Below, piece by piece: positions 48,702-59,766 of a stretch of 64,000 bases of DNA. Location: contig OY856410.1 in NCBI GenBank assembly GCA_963693085.1, forward strand, positions 567,334,406 to 567,398,405, in the 5' to 3' direction. The translations under genes and the position numbers were made by a program. The notes under the pieces were generated by a model. The model was not told the origin of the DNA. It made no database searches and saw only the letters and a program-made list of their open reading frames with translations. This DNA is from Alisma plantago-aquatica. Taxonomy: Eukaryota; Streptophyta; Magnoliopsida; Alismatales; Alismataceae. Numbering within the stretch: position 1 is the first letter of the stretch; every line of letters starts with the position of its first letter.

Positions 48702-50233
48702 GACTACAGGAAACTAAAAAAAACAACACAAAAAGATCACTACCCTCTACCTTTTCATGACGAAGTCCTCGAACGCCTAGCCCATCAAAAGTTCTTCTAT
48801 TATCTCGATGGTTATTCCGGGTTTTATCAAATTCCTATACACCCCGAAGACCAAGAAAAAACAACTTTTACTTATCCCTTTGGGACCTATGCTTTCAGAA
48901 GAATGGCATTCGGGCTGTGCAATGCACCTGCTACCTTCCAAAGGTGCATGACTACTATTTTTGCAGGGTTAACCGAGTCCATAATGGAAGTATTCATGGA
49001 TGACTTTTCAGATTACGGAGATTCCTTTAACAACTATCTACTCAACCTTGGACAAGTCCTACAAAGATGCGAGGAAATGAACCTTATCTTAAATTGGGAA
49101 AAATGCCATTTTATGGTAACTGAAGGTGTCGTCCTCAGACATAGAGTGAGTGAAAGAGGGATTGAGGTAGACAAGGCAAAAATTGATGTCATCTCGAAAC
49201 TGTCACCGCCAAAAGATGTAAAATGAGTACGAGCATTCTTGGGTCATGCTGGGTTTTATCGAAGATTCATTAAAGATTTCTCAAAAGTAGCAAAACCCAT
49301 GACCCAATTACTGACCAAGGACACCGAGTTCAATTTTGACCAAAAATGTCTACAAAGCTTCACAACTTTGAAGAATGCTTTAATCTCTACACCCATACTA
49401 AGAGCCCCAGACTGGTCACAACCTTTTGAAATAATGTGTGACGCTAGTGACTATGCCATAGGGGTCGTGTTGGGGTAGAGAATTGACAAAAAGCCATATA
49501 TCATATACTACGCATCCAAGACACTTGATGATGCACAAAAGAACTACACCACTACAGAAAAGGAGTTCTTAGCTGTCATCTATGCGTTCGAGAAATTCTG
49601 CTCCTACCGGATCAGATCAAAGGTCATAGTCTACACTGACCACTCCACCATACAATATCTAATTCAGAAGCAAGACGTGAAACCCAGACTTATCCGTTGG
49701 GTGTTGATGCTTTAGGAATTTGATTTGGAAATCAAAGACAAAAGCGGAGTGGAAAATGTTTTCGATGATCATCTTTGTCGCATTGAAGTCGAGGACAATG
49801 ACAAAGTACTTATCCGAGACTCCCTCCCTGACGACCAACTAATGAAAATTATCGTCGGATTCCCCTGGTATGCTGACATAGTGAACTATCTGGCTACATG
49901 AATCATCCACCTATCTGCCTCTCACCACGAAAAAAAGAAATTCCTCCATGATGTCAAGCAATACTACTGGGACGAACCTTATCTCTTTCATCTATGCGCA
50001 GATGGACTTTTCCGTCGCTTCCCACCTGAAGAAGAGATTATTCCTGTCTTAGAACATTGTCATTCCGGCCCCACTGGGGGACACATGAGTTCGAAAAAGA
50101 CCGCTATGAAAGTTCTACAATCGGGTTTCTTTTGGCCAACAATAGCAAGAGACTCCCATGATTTTGTAAAATCATGTAATAAATGTCAACTTTCTGGCGG
50201 TATAACTAAAAGGAATGAAATGTCTCTCACTAT
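48702..50233 (+). pseudogene. Athila-type pol part 2: RT, RNase H, integrase N terminus
   Basis: RT continues with DYRKL, YYLDGYSGFYQIPIHPED, AFGLCNAPATFQRCM and the catalytic box VFMDDFS at about 48990-49010. The connection carries FLGHAGFYRRFIKDFS. RNase H shows [34 protein letters not shown] and [10 protein letters not shown]. The integrase zinc domain (HCHSGPTGGH, then CNKCQ) is at about 50053-50190. In-frame stops are at 49224, 49476, 49713, 49899 and 50238. Key catalytic residues are kept, so the gene was lost through nonsense changes rather than active-site mutation. Confidence 0.88.
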
Positions 50234-51132
50234 GTGGTAAGAGATCAAACTTTTCGATGTTTGGGGGATAGTCTACATGGGTCCCTTCCCTCTTCTTATG
50301 GATTCTCTTACATACTGGTAGCTGTGGATTATGTCTCAAAATGGGTAGAAGCTATACCCACAGTTTCCAGCGATTCAAAACCAGTCATTAAGATGTTTAA
50401 AAATATCATTTTCCCTAGATTTGGAGTTCTCCGAACTGTCATATCTGACGGAGGGACCCATTTTCTGGAACGAAGCTTCGAAGCCCTCCTAAAGAAATAC
50501 GGAGTTAACCATAAAGTTGCCACACCTTACCATCCACAAACTAGTGGTCAGGTTGAAGTTTCGAATAGACAATTGAAGGCAATTTTAGAGAAAATCGTTA
50601 ATAGACATTGTACCGACTGGTCCATCAAGCTTCTCAAAACCCTTTGGGCTTACCGAATAGCTTATAAAACACCGATTGGAACAACCTCATTCCGTCTGGT
50701 ATATGGGAAATCATGTCATCTTCCAATTGAACTGGAACATAAGGCCTGGTGGGCCATTAAACAACTGAATTTTGATTTGAAAAGCGTCAGTGAAAATAGA
50801 CAACTCCTGTTGCAAGAACTAGAGGAGCTCAGAATGACTGCATACCAAAGTGGTAGGATCTACAAAGAACAAACCAAGATGTGGGACGATGGCCATCTAA
50901 AAATAAAAGACATTGACATTGGAGACAAAGTTCTTCTTTTTAACTCCAGACTCAAAATGTTCCCCGGGAAACTTCGTACAAAGTGGTCTGGGCCTTTTAC
51001 CATCAAGCACATATGACTGGAGCCATCATAATTGTTGATGACAATGGAGGAGAGAGGACAGTCAATGTCCATAGAGTGAAGAAATACTATACTCCAGCAG
51101 ACAAAACTCTGAGACAAACTATTGAGATCTGA
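50234..51132 (+). pseudogene. Athila-type integrase core and C terminus
   Basis: After a single-base frame change near 50290 the core continues with [41 protein letters not shown] and [13 protein letters not shown]. The three acidic catalytic positions are visible (FDVWG in the earlier frame, SDGG, and the Glu in GQVE). The C-terminal part has [16 protein letters not shown] and KWSGPF, then NVHRVKKYY in another frame up to about 51130. No chromodomain follows, as expected for Athila. Confidence 0.88.
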
Positions 51133-51349
51133 GACCCAACAACATCACCATAACAAAATCAAAACTTCGTCGAGCCAGCGACGTAAAACCCAGGCATTAC
51201 TTGGGAGGCAACCCAAGATCTGAGTATCACTGTCTTTATTTTTCATTATTTGATTTAGCTTTATCACCTTTAATCTAAAAATATAAAAACTCACATAAGA
51301 AACCAAAACAAACATAAAAATTTAAAAATCAAAAACCTAAACCATCCTA

Positions 51350-52045
51350 AACAGTTTTGAAACTGTTTGGAACCAAATGGTCCTGAAACCGTTTGGAGCC
51401 AAACGGTCTCAAAACTGTTTGGAACCAGACGGTCCTGAAACCGTTTGGAGCCCAAATGGTCTCAAAATCGTTTGGAGTCCAAACGGTCTCGAAACCATTT
51501 TCCCTGGGGAATTTGTATCATCTCCCCCAAATCCTATAAATATAACCCCTCCCCCTCCCTCTTTTTCTTTATTTTGATTCTCGAACCCTCTAAATGCTCA
51601 CGAGCACTGTTTCATTTCCTCCGTTCGCACTGTCGCACAACTCGCGATGCTGGTTCTCTCTGCCACCATCACCGACGCTTCCACGTGTCTTCACAACCTT
51701 CACACCTTCATTTCTAACGTCTGTTGCCTCTCCATCGTCATCGTCACCTACACAACAAGGTAGATCAACGCCACCACCATTGTCGGCACCTCTGTCATCA
51801 TGCCGCTCTCTATTTTTACCATCGTCGACGCCTACGTTGCCGACATGTTTCTCTTTTCTAACGACACACGCATCATCGCCATCATCCACCTTTTCCACCG
51901 ATTCTACCACCGTCCACTGTGCCCCCGACGTTCCACCTTCCAAACGGTCTTGAAACCGTTTGGAGCCAAACGGTCTTGAAACCGTTTGGAGACAAATGGT
52001 CTTGAAACCGTTTGGAGCCAAACGGTCTTAAAACCATTTGGTCTT
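51350..52045. repeat. Internal copies of the Athila dyad array (two blocks)
   Basis: Blocks at 51350-51500 and 51943-52045 consist of 26-bp phrases; the best form CCAAACGGT-cttgaa-ACCGTTTGG with 9-bp arms. Phrase length and core match the LTR array, but the phrases are not copied from it exactly. Confidence 0.88.
51535..51544 (+). promoter_or_regulatory. Possible internal TATA box before the 3' gene
   Basis: TATAAATATA about 35 bases after the first internal dyad block, as in the LTR. It could drive a separate transcript of the 3' gene; this is inferred only from position and resemblance. Confidence 0.4.
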
Positions 52046-52179
52046 ACAAATCGCTTGAATTCAGCTAAAAACCTAAAAACATTAATACTTACATAATGTA
52101 AACTTCTCTTTCAATAAACTTGATATCTTTGCAAGTCCAAACCATCTTAACACATGATTTTCTCCAAAATTTTTCAGAT

Positions 52180-53268
52180 ATGGTCAGAACTACCGACGCT
52201 CCGCACTGGACAACAGAGCAACTGATAGACGACCGCACCAGACTCTAGAAGGTCGTAGATACCTATGAAGAGACTGGACAGATCCCACCAAAGGTCAACA
52301 TGATAGCGGTCATGTGTGAAATTGACCACATCAACATATGTTTAGTCGAGGAGCCTGAAGAAGAAGTGGAAGTAATATCTTCCAGTGATGAAGTCTCTGA
52401 ATACGAGCCAAACTCTGAGGACGAATCCCCAACTGAAAGGTCCAAGGGGAAATGAAAGGCCCAGGAAACTACAAAAGCACAACCCACAAAGAAACGGGCA
52501 AGGAAGTAGGTCCGCCCCGCTACTGCTAGGGAACAAACCCTGGCAGGATACATTCCATCAACTGCTACCACCACCCCCACTACCACTCCAGCCACCACCA
52601 TTACTCCTCTCTTCCCCGCCATCACCACTACATGACCACCACCAGAAAACTTATTCATCCACACCCTCCCATCCATCGACAAAATATTGAAACCAACAAA
52701 GTACGTTTTCTCAAGCATACTAAAAAAGATGGGGATATATGATAGAATCCTCACCTTACTCGATAACGCAAATCTCTCAAGAATGTGTTTTGTTCCCGAG
52801 ATCTCTTACGTCAAGCCCACAATAGAATTCTTTACACATCTCATCAAAGAATCTGTGGACATTATGGATAGAGCAAGGGACAGAGGTGACCGTAGGCTGG
52901 TCGCCAAACTTTTTGGTAACAACGTTGTCGTAATAGAAAATCTATTGAATGAAATCTTCATAGACAACCCGGAGCAGCTAAAAAAGGCCAAAGTTGTTAA
53001 CACGGAGAACTCCCAATTTAATAGATACAAACTTCTGGAAATCCCTAACAGGGATCCCAACTTATGAGGTGAAGACTTGCAAGGCCTCCAATATTCATTC
53101 TGGGTTAGTACGCATGCTTCAAAAAATTCTCACCAGTGCGCTCTTCCCCAGAACAGAGGGCGGGAATGTTATCACCGCTGACCTTTTTCTTCTCTAGTCC
53201 ATTATGCATGGAATCCCAGTCAACATTGGATGACATATGATACAAAAGTTTTCAGCATACGCCATAGA
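52180..53268 (+). pseudogene. 3' gene, part 1: ATHILA-type domain
   Basis: Starts at the ATG at 52180. An acidic N-terminal part (EEPEEEVEVISSSDE) and a Thr/Pro-rich stretch lead into the folded region at 52687-53067, with SILKKMGIYDRILTLLDN and VKPTIEFFTHLI, resembling the ATHILA ORF family often placed in the env-like position. Another frame continues with ILTSALFPRTEGGN and DLFLL, also typical of that family. Several stops and at least one frameshift occur. Its molecular role is not established. The LINE at 53289 splits the domain. Confidence 0.68.
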
Positions 53269-53272
53269 AAAA

Positions 53273-53288
53273 GAAATTTGTATGGGCA
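53273..53288 (+). other. LINE target duplication, left copy
   Basis: GAAATTTGTATGGGCA, identical to 58026-58041, with extra shared A residues on the left. The length and the A-rich left end are typical of LINE endonuclease sites. Confidence 0.95.
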
Positions 53289-53355
53289 ACTTCGTTATCA
53301 TTTTTACCTTCTCGCTCCTCTTCTCTTCTCCCGCTTCTCTCTAGGCGGGCGATCC

Positions 53356-54588
53356 ATGGTGGGTGGGGGCGGCCGCCCCCCTCCTGCTTCTACCAGAGTT
53401 TCTGAGTCGGAAGGGTGGTTCTCACCTTCTATGGATGTCACTATTGGTGGGGACTGGGTCCGATCTGTCGCTGGACCTCCACCTTCTCTTCGGGGTGCTG
53501 TGGCTAGCGACCCTAAGACTCCGTTCCGGCGTGATGGTGACCAGAGAACCTGGATGAAGTTCACGGAACCGATCATGATTGAGATGGAGGACTACCACAG
53601 GTTCTCGGCGATAGTCCAGATTCTCGGCAAGCGACACCATCCTAACCAGCTGAGGGGGTGGATGGTCAGAAGCTGGCGACCTAAGGGGGAGATTGAGTTG
53701 TTCACGATGGAGGAGGGCCTTTTCTTGGTGCGGTTTGCTTCTGAAGCGGATCTCCGAGGTGCTACTCTCCGTGGACCATGGTTCTTCGATGACCAGCTTG
53801 TCTTGGTGAGGAGGTGGATGCCGGAGGCTGACACCAGACGGGTGTCATTCACGACTGCCCCTGTGTGGGTTTCCTTGCCGAACGTTGGGAAGCATTGGAC
53901 GCCTAGAGCCATTGCTGTTATCGCCCATGCGATCGGTACCCCCAGGGCGATCGATAGGAAGAGCGATGGGACTACTACTGGCTGCGCCCGTGTGTGCGTT
54001 GATATCTCTGTTGAAACTGAACCTCCTCCTGAAGTCATGGTTGAATTACCTAACGGGGAGGAGTGGGAGGTTAAGGTGAGATACGAGGCATTGCCGGATA
54101 GGTGTGTCAACTGCAAAGTGTTTGGGCACGAGACTGGCCATTTCCCAGGAGCTCGCAAAGAAGGACAGCTTGATCCACCGATCATTCCTGAACTGCTGAG
54201 GGGACGACATAGGAAGAGCAAGTCTAAACCGCCTGCTAGGCGTAAAGAGAAGGTGGCTACTGCTGGACCCTTCGAGGTGGGGCAATCGTCTGGGGCCAAG
54301 GAAGCTCATGAAGTTAATGTGGGTGGAGATGAACCTGTCGCTGCCACGGCAACCCCGGTGGTGGTAATTGACCAACCAAAGGAAGGCGAGGTGTTTGAAG
54401 AAACGCCTGAAGCAACCAGAACGGATAAAGTGGCTGACAACCCCTTTTCCATCCTAGAACAAATGGAGGATAAGCATCTGGACGAAGCGCCCAACAGGAG
54501 CAGGAGTCTGGTGGAGACCAGAAGCTCTAAGAAGAAGAAGAAGAAGAATGGCCGCCCCAGTGATGGGGGTGGCACCAAAGAGGTCTAA
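53356..54588 (+). CDS. LINE ORF1: DUF4283-type RNA-binding protein
   Basis: 410 codons from the first ATG inside the element; upstream in-frame codons belong to the target and 5' UTR. Residues about 90-210 match the DUF4283 core (EEGLFLVRFASEADLRG, RGPWFFDDQLVLVRRW, PVWVSLPNVGKHW). Near residue 255 a zinc knuckle reads CVNCKVFGHETGHF, where the last ligand Cys is replaced by Phe, a one-base change. The C-terminal third is basic then low-complexity, ending in Lys runs. ORF1 would coat LINE RNA; the lost ligand may weaken binding. The stop codon overlaps the ORF2 start (TAATG). Confidence 0.85.
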   Translation: MVGGGGRPPPASTRVSESEGWFSPSMDVTIGGDWVRSVAGPPPSLRGAVASDPKTPFRRDGDQRTWMKFTEPIMIEMEDYHRFSAIVQILGKRHHPNQLRGWMVRSWRPKGEIELFTMEEGLFLVRFASEADLRGATLRGPWFFDDQLVLVRRWMPEADTRRVSFTTAPVWVSLPNVGKHWTPRAIAVIAHAIGTPRAIDRKSDGTTTGCARVCVDISVETEPPPEVMVELPNGEEWEVKVRYEALPDRCVNCKVFGHETGHFPGARKEGQLDPPIIPELLRGRHRKSKSKPPARRKEKVATAGPFEVGQSSGAKEAHEVNVGGDEPVAATATPVVVIDQPKEGEVFEETPEATRTDKVADNPFSILEQMEDKHLDEAPNRSRSLVETRSSKKKKKKNGRPSDGGGTKEV

Positions 54589-57500
54589 TGTCTGTCCTCG
54601 CATGGAATGTGTGAGGAGCCTCTCTGGCTGGGAGCCAGAAGGTAGTTAGACAAGTGATTGTGGATGAGCAAGTCAGCCTTGTGTTTTGTATGGAAACTCG
54701 CATCAAACGGGAGGTTTTAGGTAGGGTGGACACCTTATTCCCGAGAGGATGGAGGGCTATTTCTAACCTAGAAAAGGTTGATGGTGGAAGAATAGTAATT
54801 GGATGGGATCCTCGAGCTTGGGATGTAATTCCTATAAGATTCTCTGACCAAGTGTGCACGGTGAGTTGCTGTAATAAGGGTGGGATGTCCTTCATTACTT
54901 CTGCTATCTATGGCGAGAACTTGGAAAGGGACAGGGAGAGAATGTGGAAGACTTTAAAGGAGACTGCCCAAGAGCAGGTTCCCTGGTTAGTTATTGGTGA
55001 CTTTAACAATATCAAGAAAGCTAAGGAAAAGTTTGGTGGGTGTAGAGTCCCTGAACGGGTGATGGTTGCGTTTAACGATACTGTAGATGCTACTGGAATC
55101 ATTGAGTTGGCTCTTAAAGGAGGGTGTACAACCTGGTCTAACAAACAGCAGGGGAATCGGAGAATTGCTAGTACTATGGACAGAGGTTTAGTTAATGAAG
55201 CTTGGCTTGATGTGTGGCCGTATGCTGCTATTAAACTTGGCTCCAATCCTGGCAGTGACCATGCATGGCTGAAGCTTGATCTTGCTGATGTCCAGAAAAT
55301 GCCTAGACCGTTCAGATTTAATAATTGGTGGTGTGAATGGGAGGGGTTTAAAGAGCTTGTCATAGATGCTTGGGGGACTCTGGTGGAGGGCAACCCGCTC
55401 TTCATCGTGCTGAGGAAGCAGCAGGTAACCAAACTGAAACTCAAGCAATGGAGCAGGGAGAAGGTCAACCTTAGGAACCTGCTGCATGATGCCAGAACCA
55501 AGTATGAGGCTGCTGCCCTTGTTGTTAGATCAGAGCCGGGGAACCTTGAGGTTGCTGATGTTGAAAAGGAGGTCGAGGAGAGGTTGAAGAAGTTGATGAA
55601 AGCGGAAGAAGTCTTTGTGTGGCAGAGGAGTAGATTAAATTCGTTGAAGGATGGGGATCAGAATACCAGGTGCTATCACACTGCTATTAAAAAGAAAGAG
55701 ATGCTAGAAACTATACATGAACTCATTAATGAAGAGGGTGAGACCATTGTGGGCAGATCTGCCATCGCTTTAAATGTTGTAAACCACTATCAACAGCTCT
55801 ACAACAGGCCCACGATTGTGTCTCATGGTGATGAGTTTTCTGTCCCTGGCAGACGTGTTACTGAAGAAATGAATAGGCAGTTGTGTAAGCCTGCCTCTGA
55901 AGAAGAAATTAAAGCTGCGGTCTTCTCCATCAAACCCTCTAAGGCCCCCGGGCCGGATGGGTTTAATGGGAGGTTCTTCCAGACGATGTGGAATACTATT
56001 AAACATGACATCGTTAATGCTGTTAGATGGTTTTTGAATGGTGGTAGGATGGTCAGAGTCGTTAACCATGCTTTCATTAAGCTGGTCCCCAAGAAGAAGG
56101 ATGCAACTAACATGAATGACTATAGGCCTATAGCCTGCTGTGGTGTGCTATATAAAATCATATCCAAACTGCTTGCAGGGAGACTGAAGGAAATCCTGCC
56201 TGACATTATTTCCAAAGAACAAAGTGCCTTTATCAAAGGGAGACGTATAGATGATAACACCAACCTCGCAGCTGAATTCCTGGTAAACTTCAATATTAGT
56301 AGATCTAATGCTAAAACCTGCTTGAAAGTGGATCTTACTAAAGCATATGACCATGTGCACTGGGGGTACCTCTGGAAAACCATGTTGAATATGGGCTTTG
56401 AGGAGAGATGGGTTAATATTGTAAAAGGATGTGTGCAAACGACTTCCTTCTCGGTACTGGTTAATGGTACGTTTGAAGGGCTATTCCAAGCCAGCAATGG
56501 GCTTAGACAAGGAGATCCAATCTCCCCCCTGTTGTTCACTATTGTTATGGAAGGGTTAACTCACATGCTTAAAACTGCTGAACTTGAGGGTAAAATCAGA
56601 ACGTACAAGGTTGCTGGTGTTAAAGTCAAGTCTCATCTCATTTTTGCGGACGATGTGATGTTGTTTTCCACAGGAAATGCGAAGAGACTAGCAGAGGTTA
56701 AAAAAGTCTTGACTCAGTTTGGTAAGTTGACGGGGCTTTACATCAGCCAAATCAAGTCAGAAATCTACTGCTCTAAATCGTGTGATAGCAGGAGAGGACG
56801 CTTAAGGGTTGCTTGCGGTATGAGTGCGGGGTCCCTACCTACCAAATACCTTGGTGCTCCGATTGTTGGAGGTAAAGGAGTCACTAAAGACTTCTACTTA
56901 TGCTTGGACAGTGTCAGAGGTAAAATTTATCACTGGAGTGGTATTAAGATCTCTATGGCGGGCAGGTTGGTACTGGTGCGTACGGTCATACAAAGCATGA
57001 TTCACTTTTGGGGTAATGTTTGCGAGGTTCATGAGCCTGTCGCTGGTAGAATATAGAAGATGACTGCTAGCTTTGTTTGGAGTGGCAAACACCATAATGT
57101 GGCATGGGAGGTGATCGCCAGGCCATTTGAAAAAGGTGGACTTAATGTAAAACAACCTGCTGACATTTTGGATGCTTGCCGTTACAAAAGAATGGATAGG
57201 TTCTTGAGGAACAAGGATAGCATTTGGTCTGAGTGGATGACTTTGAGGTATGGGCAGACTTTTCAGGAAGTGCCGCACCAATCAAGGTCTTGGAGAAAGA
57301 TGTGTTGGTGATGGGTGGTGATTCAACCTTTGTATCGTGTGGATGACAATGGTATGTTTGTGTTGCTCAACCAACAAAATATACCATGGATCAACAGGAT
57401 GGATAATAGCTTGCAGGTGTGCTGGTTCAAAACTCTTTGGGGGCCCTTCCACGTGCCCAAATGGAGTACCACCACGTACAAAGCTATTCTTAATAGGCTC

Positions 57501-57923
57501 ACCACCAAGGACCAGTTGCGCAGCTGGGGCATTGAGCTTGATACCACTTGTTGCCTCTGCAACAGGGATGAGGAAAGCCATGACCATTTATTTGTCCATT
57601 GCAGGTACGCCAGAAATATTTGGGCGACAGTGTGTCTCAAGAATGGGTGGACGAATGTGACTAGCTCTTCCTTAGAGGAGATTATTGTCTGGAATGACTC
57701 CCGTAGCTCTAAATTCTGCAGGGGATTTGGGGGAGTCTGTATTACCCTCTTTTGTTTTTTGGTTTGGAGGGAAAGGAACAGGCGGATCCATGGGGAGGTT
57801 AGAACCTCGAAAACGCAGTTGATACAAAACTTTTGTAGAGAAATTAGAGATGTTGTCAAAGCCAAGAAAGGCTTAGATAAAGGTATGTCTGTACAGTCCA
57901 AAAATTTATGGGGGCTTTTGTAG
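54588..57923 (+). pseudogene. LINE ORF2: endonuclease-RT-zf-RVT, three stops
   Basis: The ATG overlaps the ORF1 stop. The endonuclease has FCMETRIK, WLVIGDFNNI, STMDRGLVN and GSDHAWLKL. The RT has KLVPKKKDATNMNDYRPI, KVDLTKAYDHVHW, RQGDPISPLLF and an intact FADD box at 56643-56654. The C terminus has the zf-RVT domain (CCLCNRDEESHDHLFVHC) near 57550-57605. In-frame TGA at 54612, TAG at 57054 and TGA at 57309 break it. The first stop cuts translation nine codons in. All three could be single transitions from Arg or Trp codons. It would nick target DNA and copy LINE RNA in place. Confidence 0.92.
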
Positions 57924-58025
57924 AGTTACCTCCCAGTTAGTTAGACTTGATGTAGTGGTTCGCAGGGTATAGTTCTTTCTATATCCTTTTTTGGCAATAC
58001 TATTTACCCATTCCCAAAAAAAAAA

Positions 58026-58041
58026 GAAATTTGTATGGGCA
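58026..58041 (+). other. LINE target duplication, right copy
   Basis: Same 16 bases as 53273-53288. The interrupted 3' gene continues right after it. Confidence 0.95.
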
Positions 58042-58560
58042 GACACATAACTTCCATTCTCAAATATCTCAAGATGGACAGATTACTCCCCATGTGCACG
58101 CAAATCAAGGGTGACATCCTTACCAACGAGCAAACTTTGAAGAACTCTTACATTATCAAAGAAAAGGATGCAAAATTACACTACAATTTTTGCCCTACAG
58201 TAAGATCTTCCAGAAATCTGCTATCACTTCCGAATCTTGTGGATTATGACAAGGAAAAACTACTCTTCACTGATGAAGAGCTCACCAAAATCCTAGCTTC
58301 GGTCAAAGTACAAGAGAAGAAAACCAAAGCGGGCCAGACAGAGCTTAGTATCACTGCCCCGGTAGCTAAGGCAACAAAAATACCATTAAAACGACCATCT
58401 AAGGCACGTTTACAACCACAACAGCTGTCGGGGACGCCGACATCAAAGCTAAATCCTGAGACAGAATGCCCTCATCCTGAGGAACTTATCAGCACCTCAT
58501 CATTAGACTCATTCATCATGAGCCTAACTGATGAACTCACCACCACCCACACTACCATCC
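58042..58560 (+). pseudogene. 3' gene, part 2: end of ATHILA-type domain
   Basis: Begins with RHITSILKYLKMDRLLP, which continues the domain cut at 53288. LPNLVDYDKEKLLFTDEEL and a Lys-rich linker follow (KKTKAGQTELS, KRPSKARLQPQ). Past about 58540 the reading moves to another frame, which then stays in phase to 61875. Function unknown beyond family resemblance. Confidence 0.62.
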
Positions 58561-59766
58561 ACTGCTATCCCACCAACTACCACCCTCCCACATTTCTCCA
58601 CAACAATTCCTTTCCCCACACCCACACCTCCACCCACATCTTCCACCTCAACCTTTTTCTCTCCGGGCATCTCATTCTCCACTCCAACACCCGAATTCAC
58701 CTCCTCTGCTCCCATCCCCACCCTTTTCCCCTCAACATTCTCGGTCCCACCATTCTCACCGGGACTGTCACCATTTCTTTCATCCGCCACCACCCCGACA
58801 CCACTGGTAACTCCATCTACAGTCACCTCATAGTTTGAGGGACCATCAACAATGCCTCTTTTGCAAGGCACTACCACCCTCCCACCCCGACCCCAACCAC
58901 ACCACCCTTCTGCATCTGGGGTCCCTTTTACAAATGTTGGTGAGGAATTCGGATGTCAATTCGACGCTGTCTGAAACCTCCTCACTAACCCTTCTAATGT
59001 TTTACAATCTATTTTTTCTTATGTGCAGGGTCTAACTACACAAGTATCCAAGATTGATGAGCAAAATTGTGCCCTGCTAGGCATCATCTCAAGCATCCAC
59101 CAACAACAGACAGCTACGACCACGAAAATCGAACGCATCGACGACTGGCTGCAACAAATGCCACAGTTGGTACATGGGGTGAAGCGCCAACAAGGTGATC
59201 TGGCTAAGCAAGTCGACATGATTTCCACGCAAAATCAACCATTGCCAGAAAGCTTGCGTGAGCTTAAGCAGCAACAAACTACTTTAAGCATGCGCTTGGA
59301 CGACATCAACACCACCCTCACACAACTCAATAAATGCCAAGAGTATTCATCCAACAATGAAATAAACCAATTACGAGCTCAAGTGACGAACCTCTTTGCA
59401 CGACTTCTCTCCGTCGAGGCTCATGATTTAGATCTCAAAGAAACTCATGACGCACTACTTGAAACACACGAGCATGTGCAAGTGGCTTTCGATGAGCTAT
59501 AAGCACTTCACCAGCAGTGCAAGAAGCCTCCACCAAAGAAGACCACAGATAAGGCAGAAGACGAAGAAGATGATGAAAAAGATGATGCAGATGAGGATTC
59601 TGACTCCTCGACTGACTCCAATAATAGCACCTCCTCAAATGATAAATCTGATGACCCAGACAATGCTGGGGAGGGTCCCAGCCGAGGAGCTTCACCAAAA
59701 CAATAGAAAGATAACCAAGAACATGATAAAGATCCCAAATCCCCTACTCACAATGACAATGTTAAT
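58531..59766 (+). pseudogene. 3' gene, part 3: P/T/S linker, coiled coil, acidic tract
   Basis: One frame. 58531-58830 is almost entirely Pro, Thr, Ser and Phe. 59023-59499 is a clear coiled coil (LTTQVSKIDEQNCALLGII, IERIDDWLQQM, LRAQVTNLFARLLSVE) of about 160 residues. 59503-59700 is a Lys patch and then a long Asp/Glu/Ser tract. Stops at 58831, near 58972, 59500 and 59703 interrupt it. TTATGTGCAG at 59019-59028 looks like a splice acceptor directly before the coiled coil. The architecture suggests an oligomerising linker in front of the protease domains; this is inference. Confidence 0.6.

Larger units (their letters stand above)
51133..52179 (+). other. Spacer between pol and the 3' gene
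   Basis: Just after pol, at about 51166-51215, are CCAGCGACGTAAAACCCAGG and TTGGGAGGCAACCC, a motif pair conserved after pol in plant Athila/Tat elements. Two dyad-array blocks (51350-51500, 51943-52045), a TATA-like box (51535) and a C/T-rich, CACCATCGTCG-like stretch (51590-51900) follow. Open frames across 51590-52020 are products of the low-complexity sequence. A polypyrimidine-AG, TTTTTCAG, precedes the 3' gene's ATG at 52172-52178. Confidence 0.7.
53289..58025 (+). mobile_element. Near full-length L1-type LINE
   Basis: About 4.7 kb between exact 16-bp target duplications, with a 5' UTR, ORF1, ORF2 and a short poly(A) tail (58016-58025). It is visibly richer in G and C than its surroundings, so it came from elsewhere. 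ORF1 is open; ORF2 has only three in-frame stops and no frameshift that I could see, making this one of the younger elements here. Confidence 0.95.

Noticed and set aside
51590..52021. Overlapping Ser/Pro-rich and Asp/Gly-rich frames on both strands
   Set aside because: Produced by C/T-rich CACC/CGTCG low-complexity sequence and the dyad array. Both strands cannot be coding, and neither shows a family motif.
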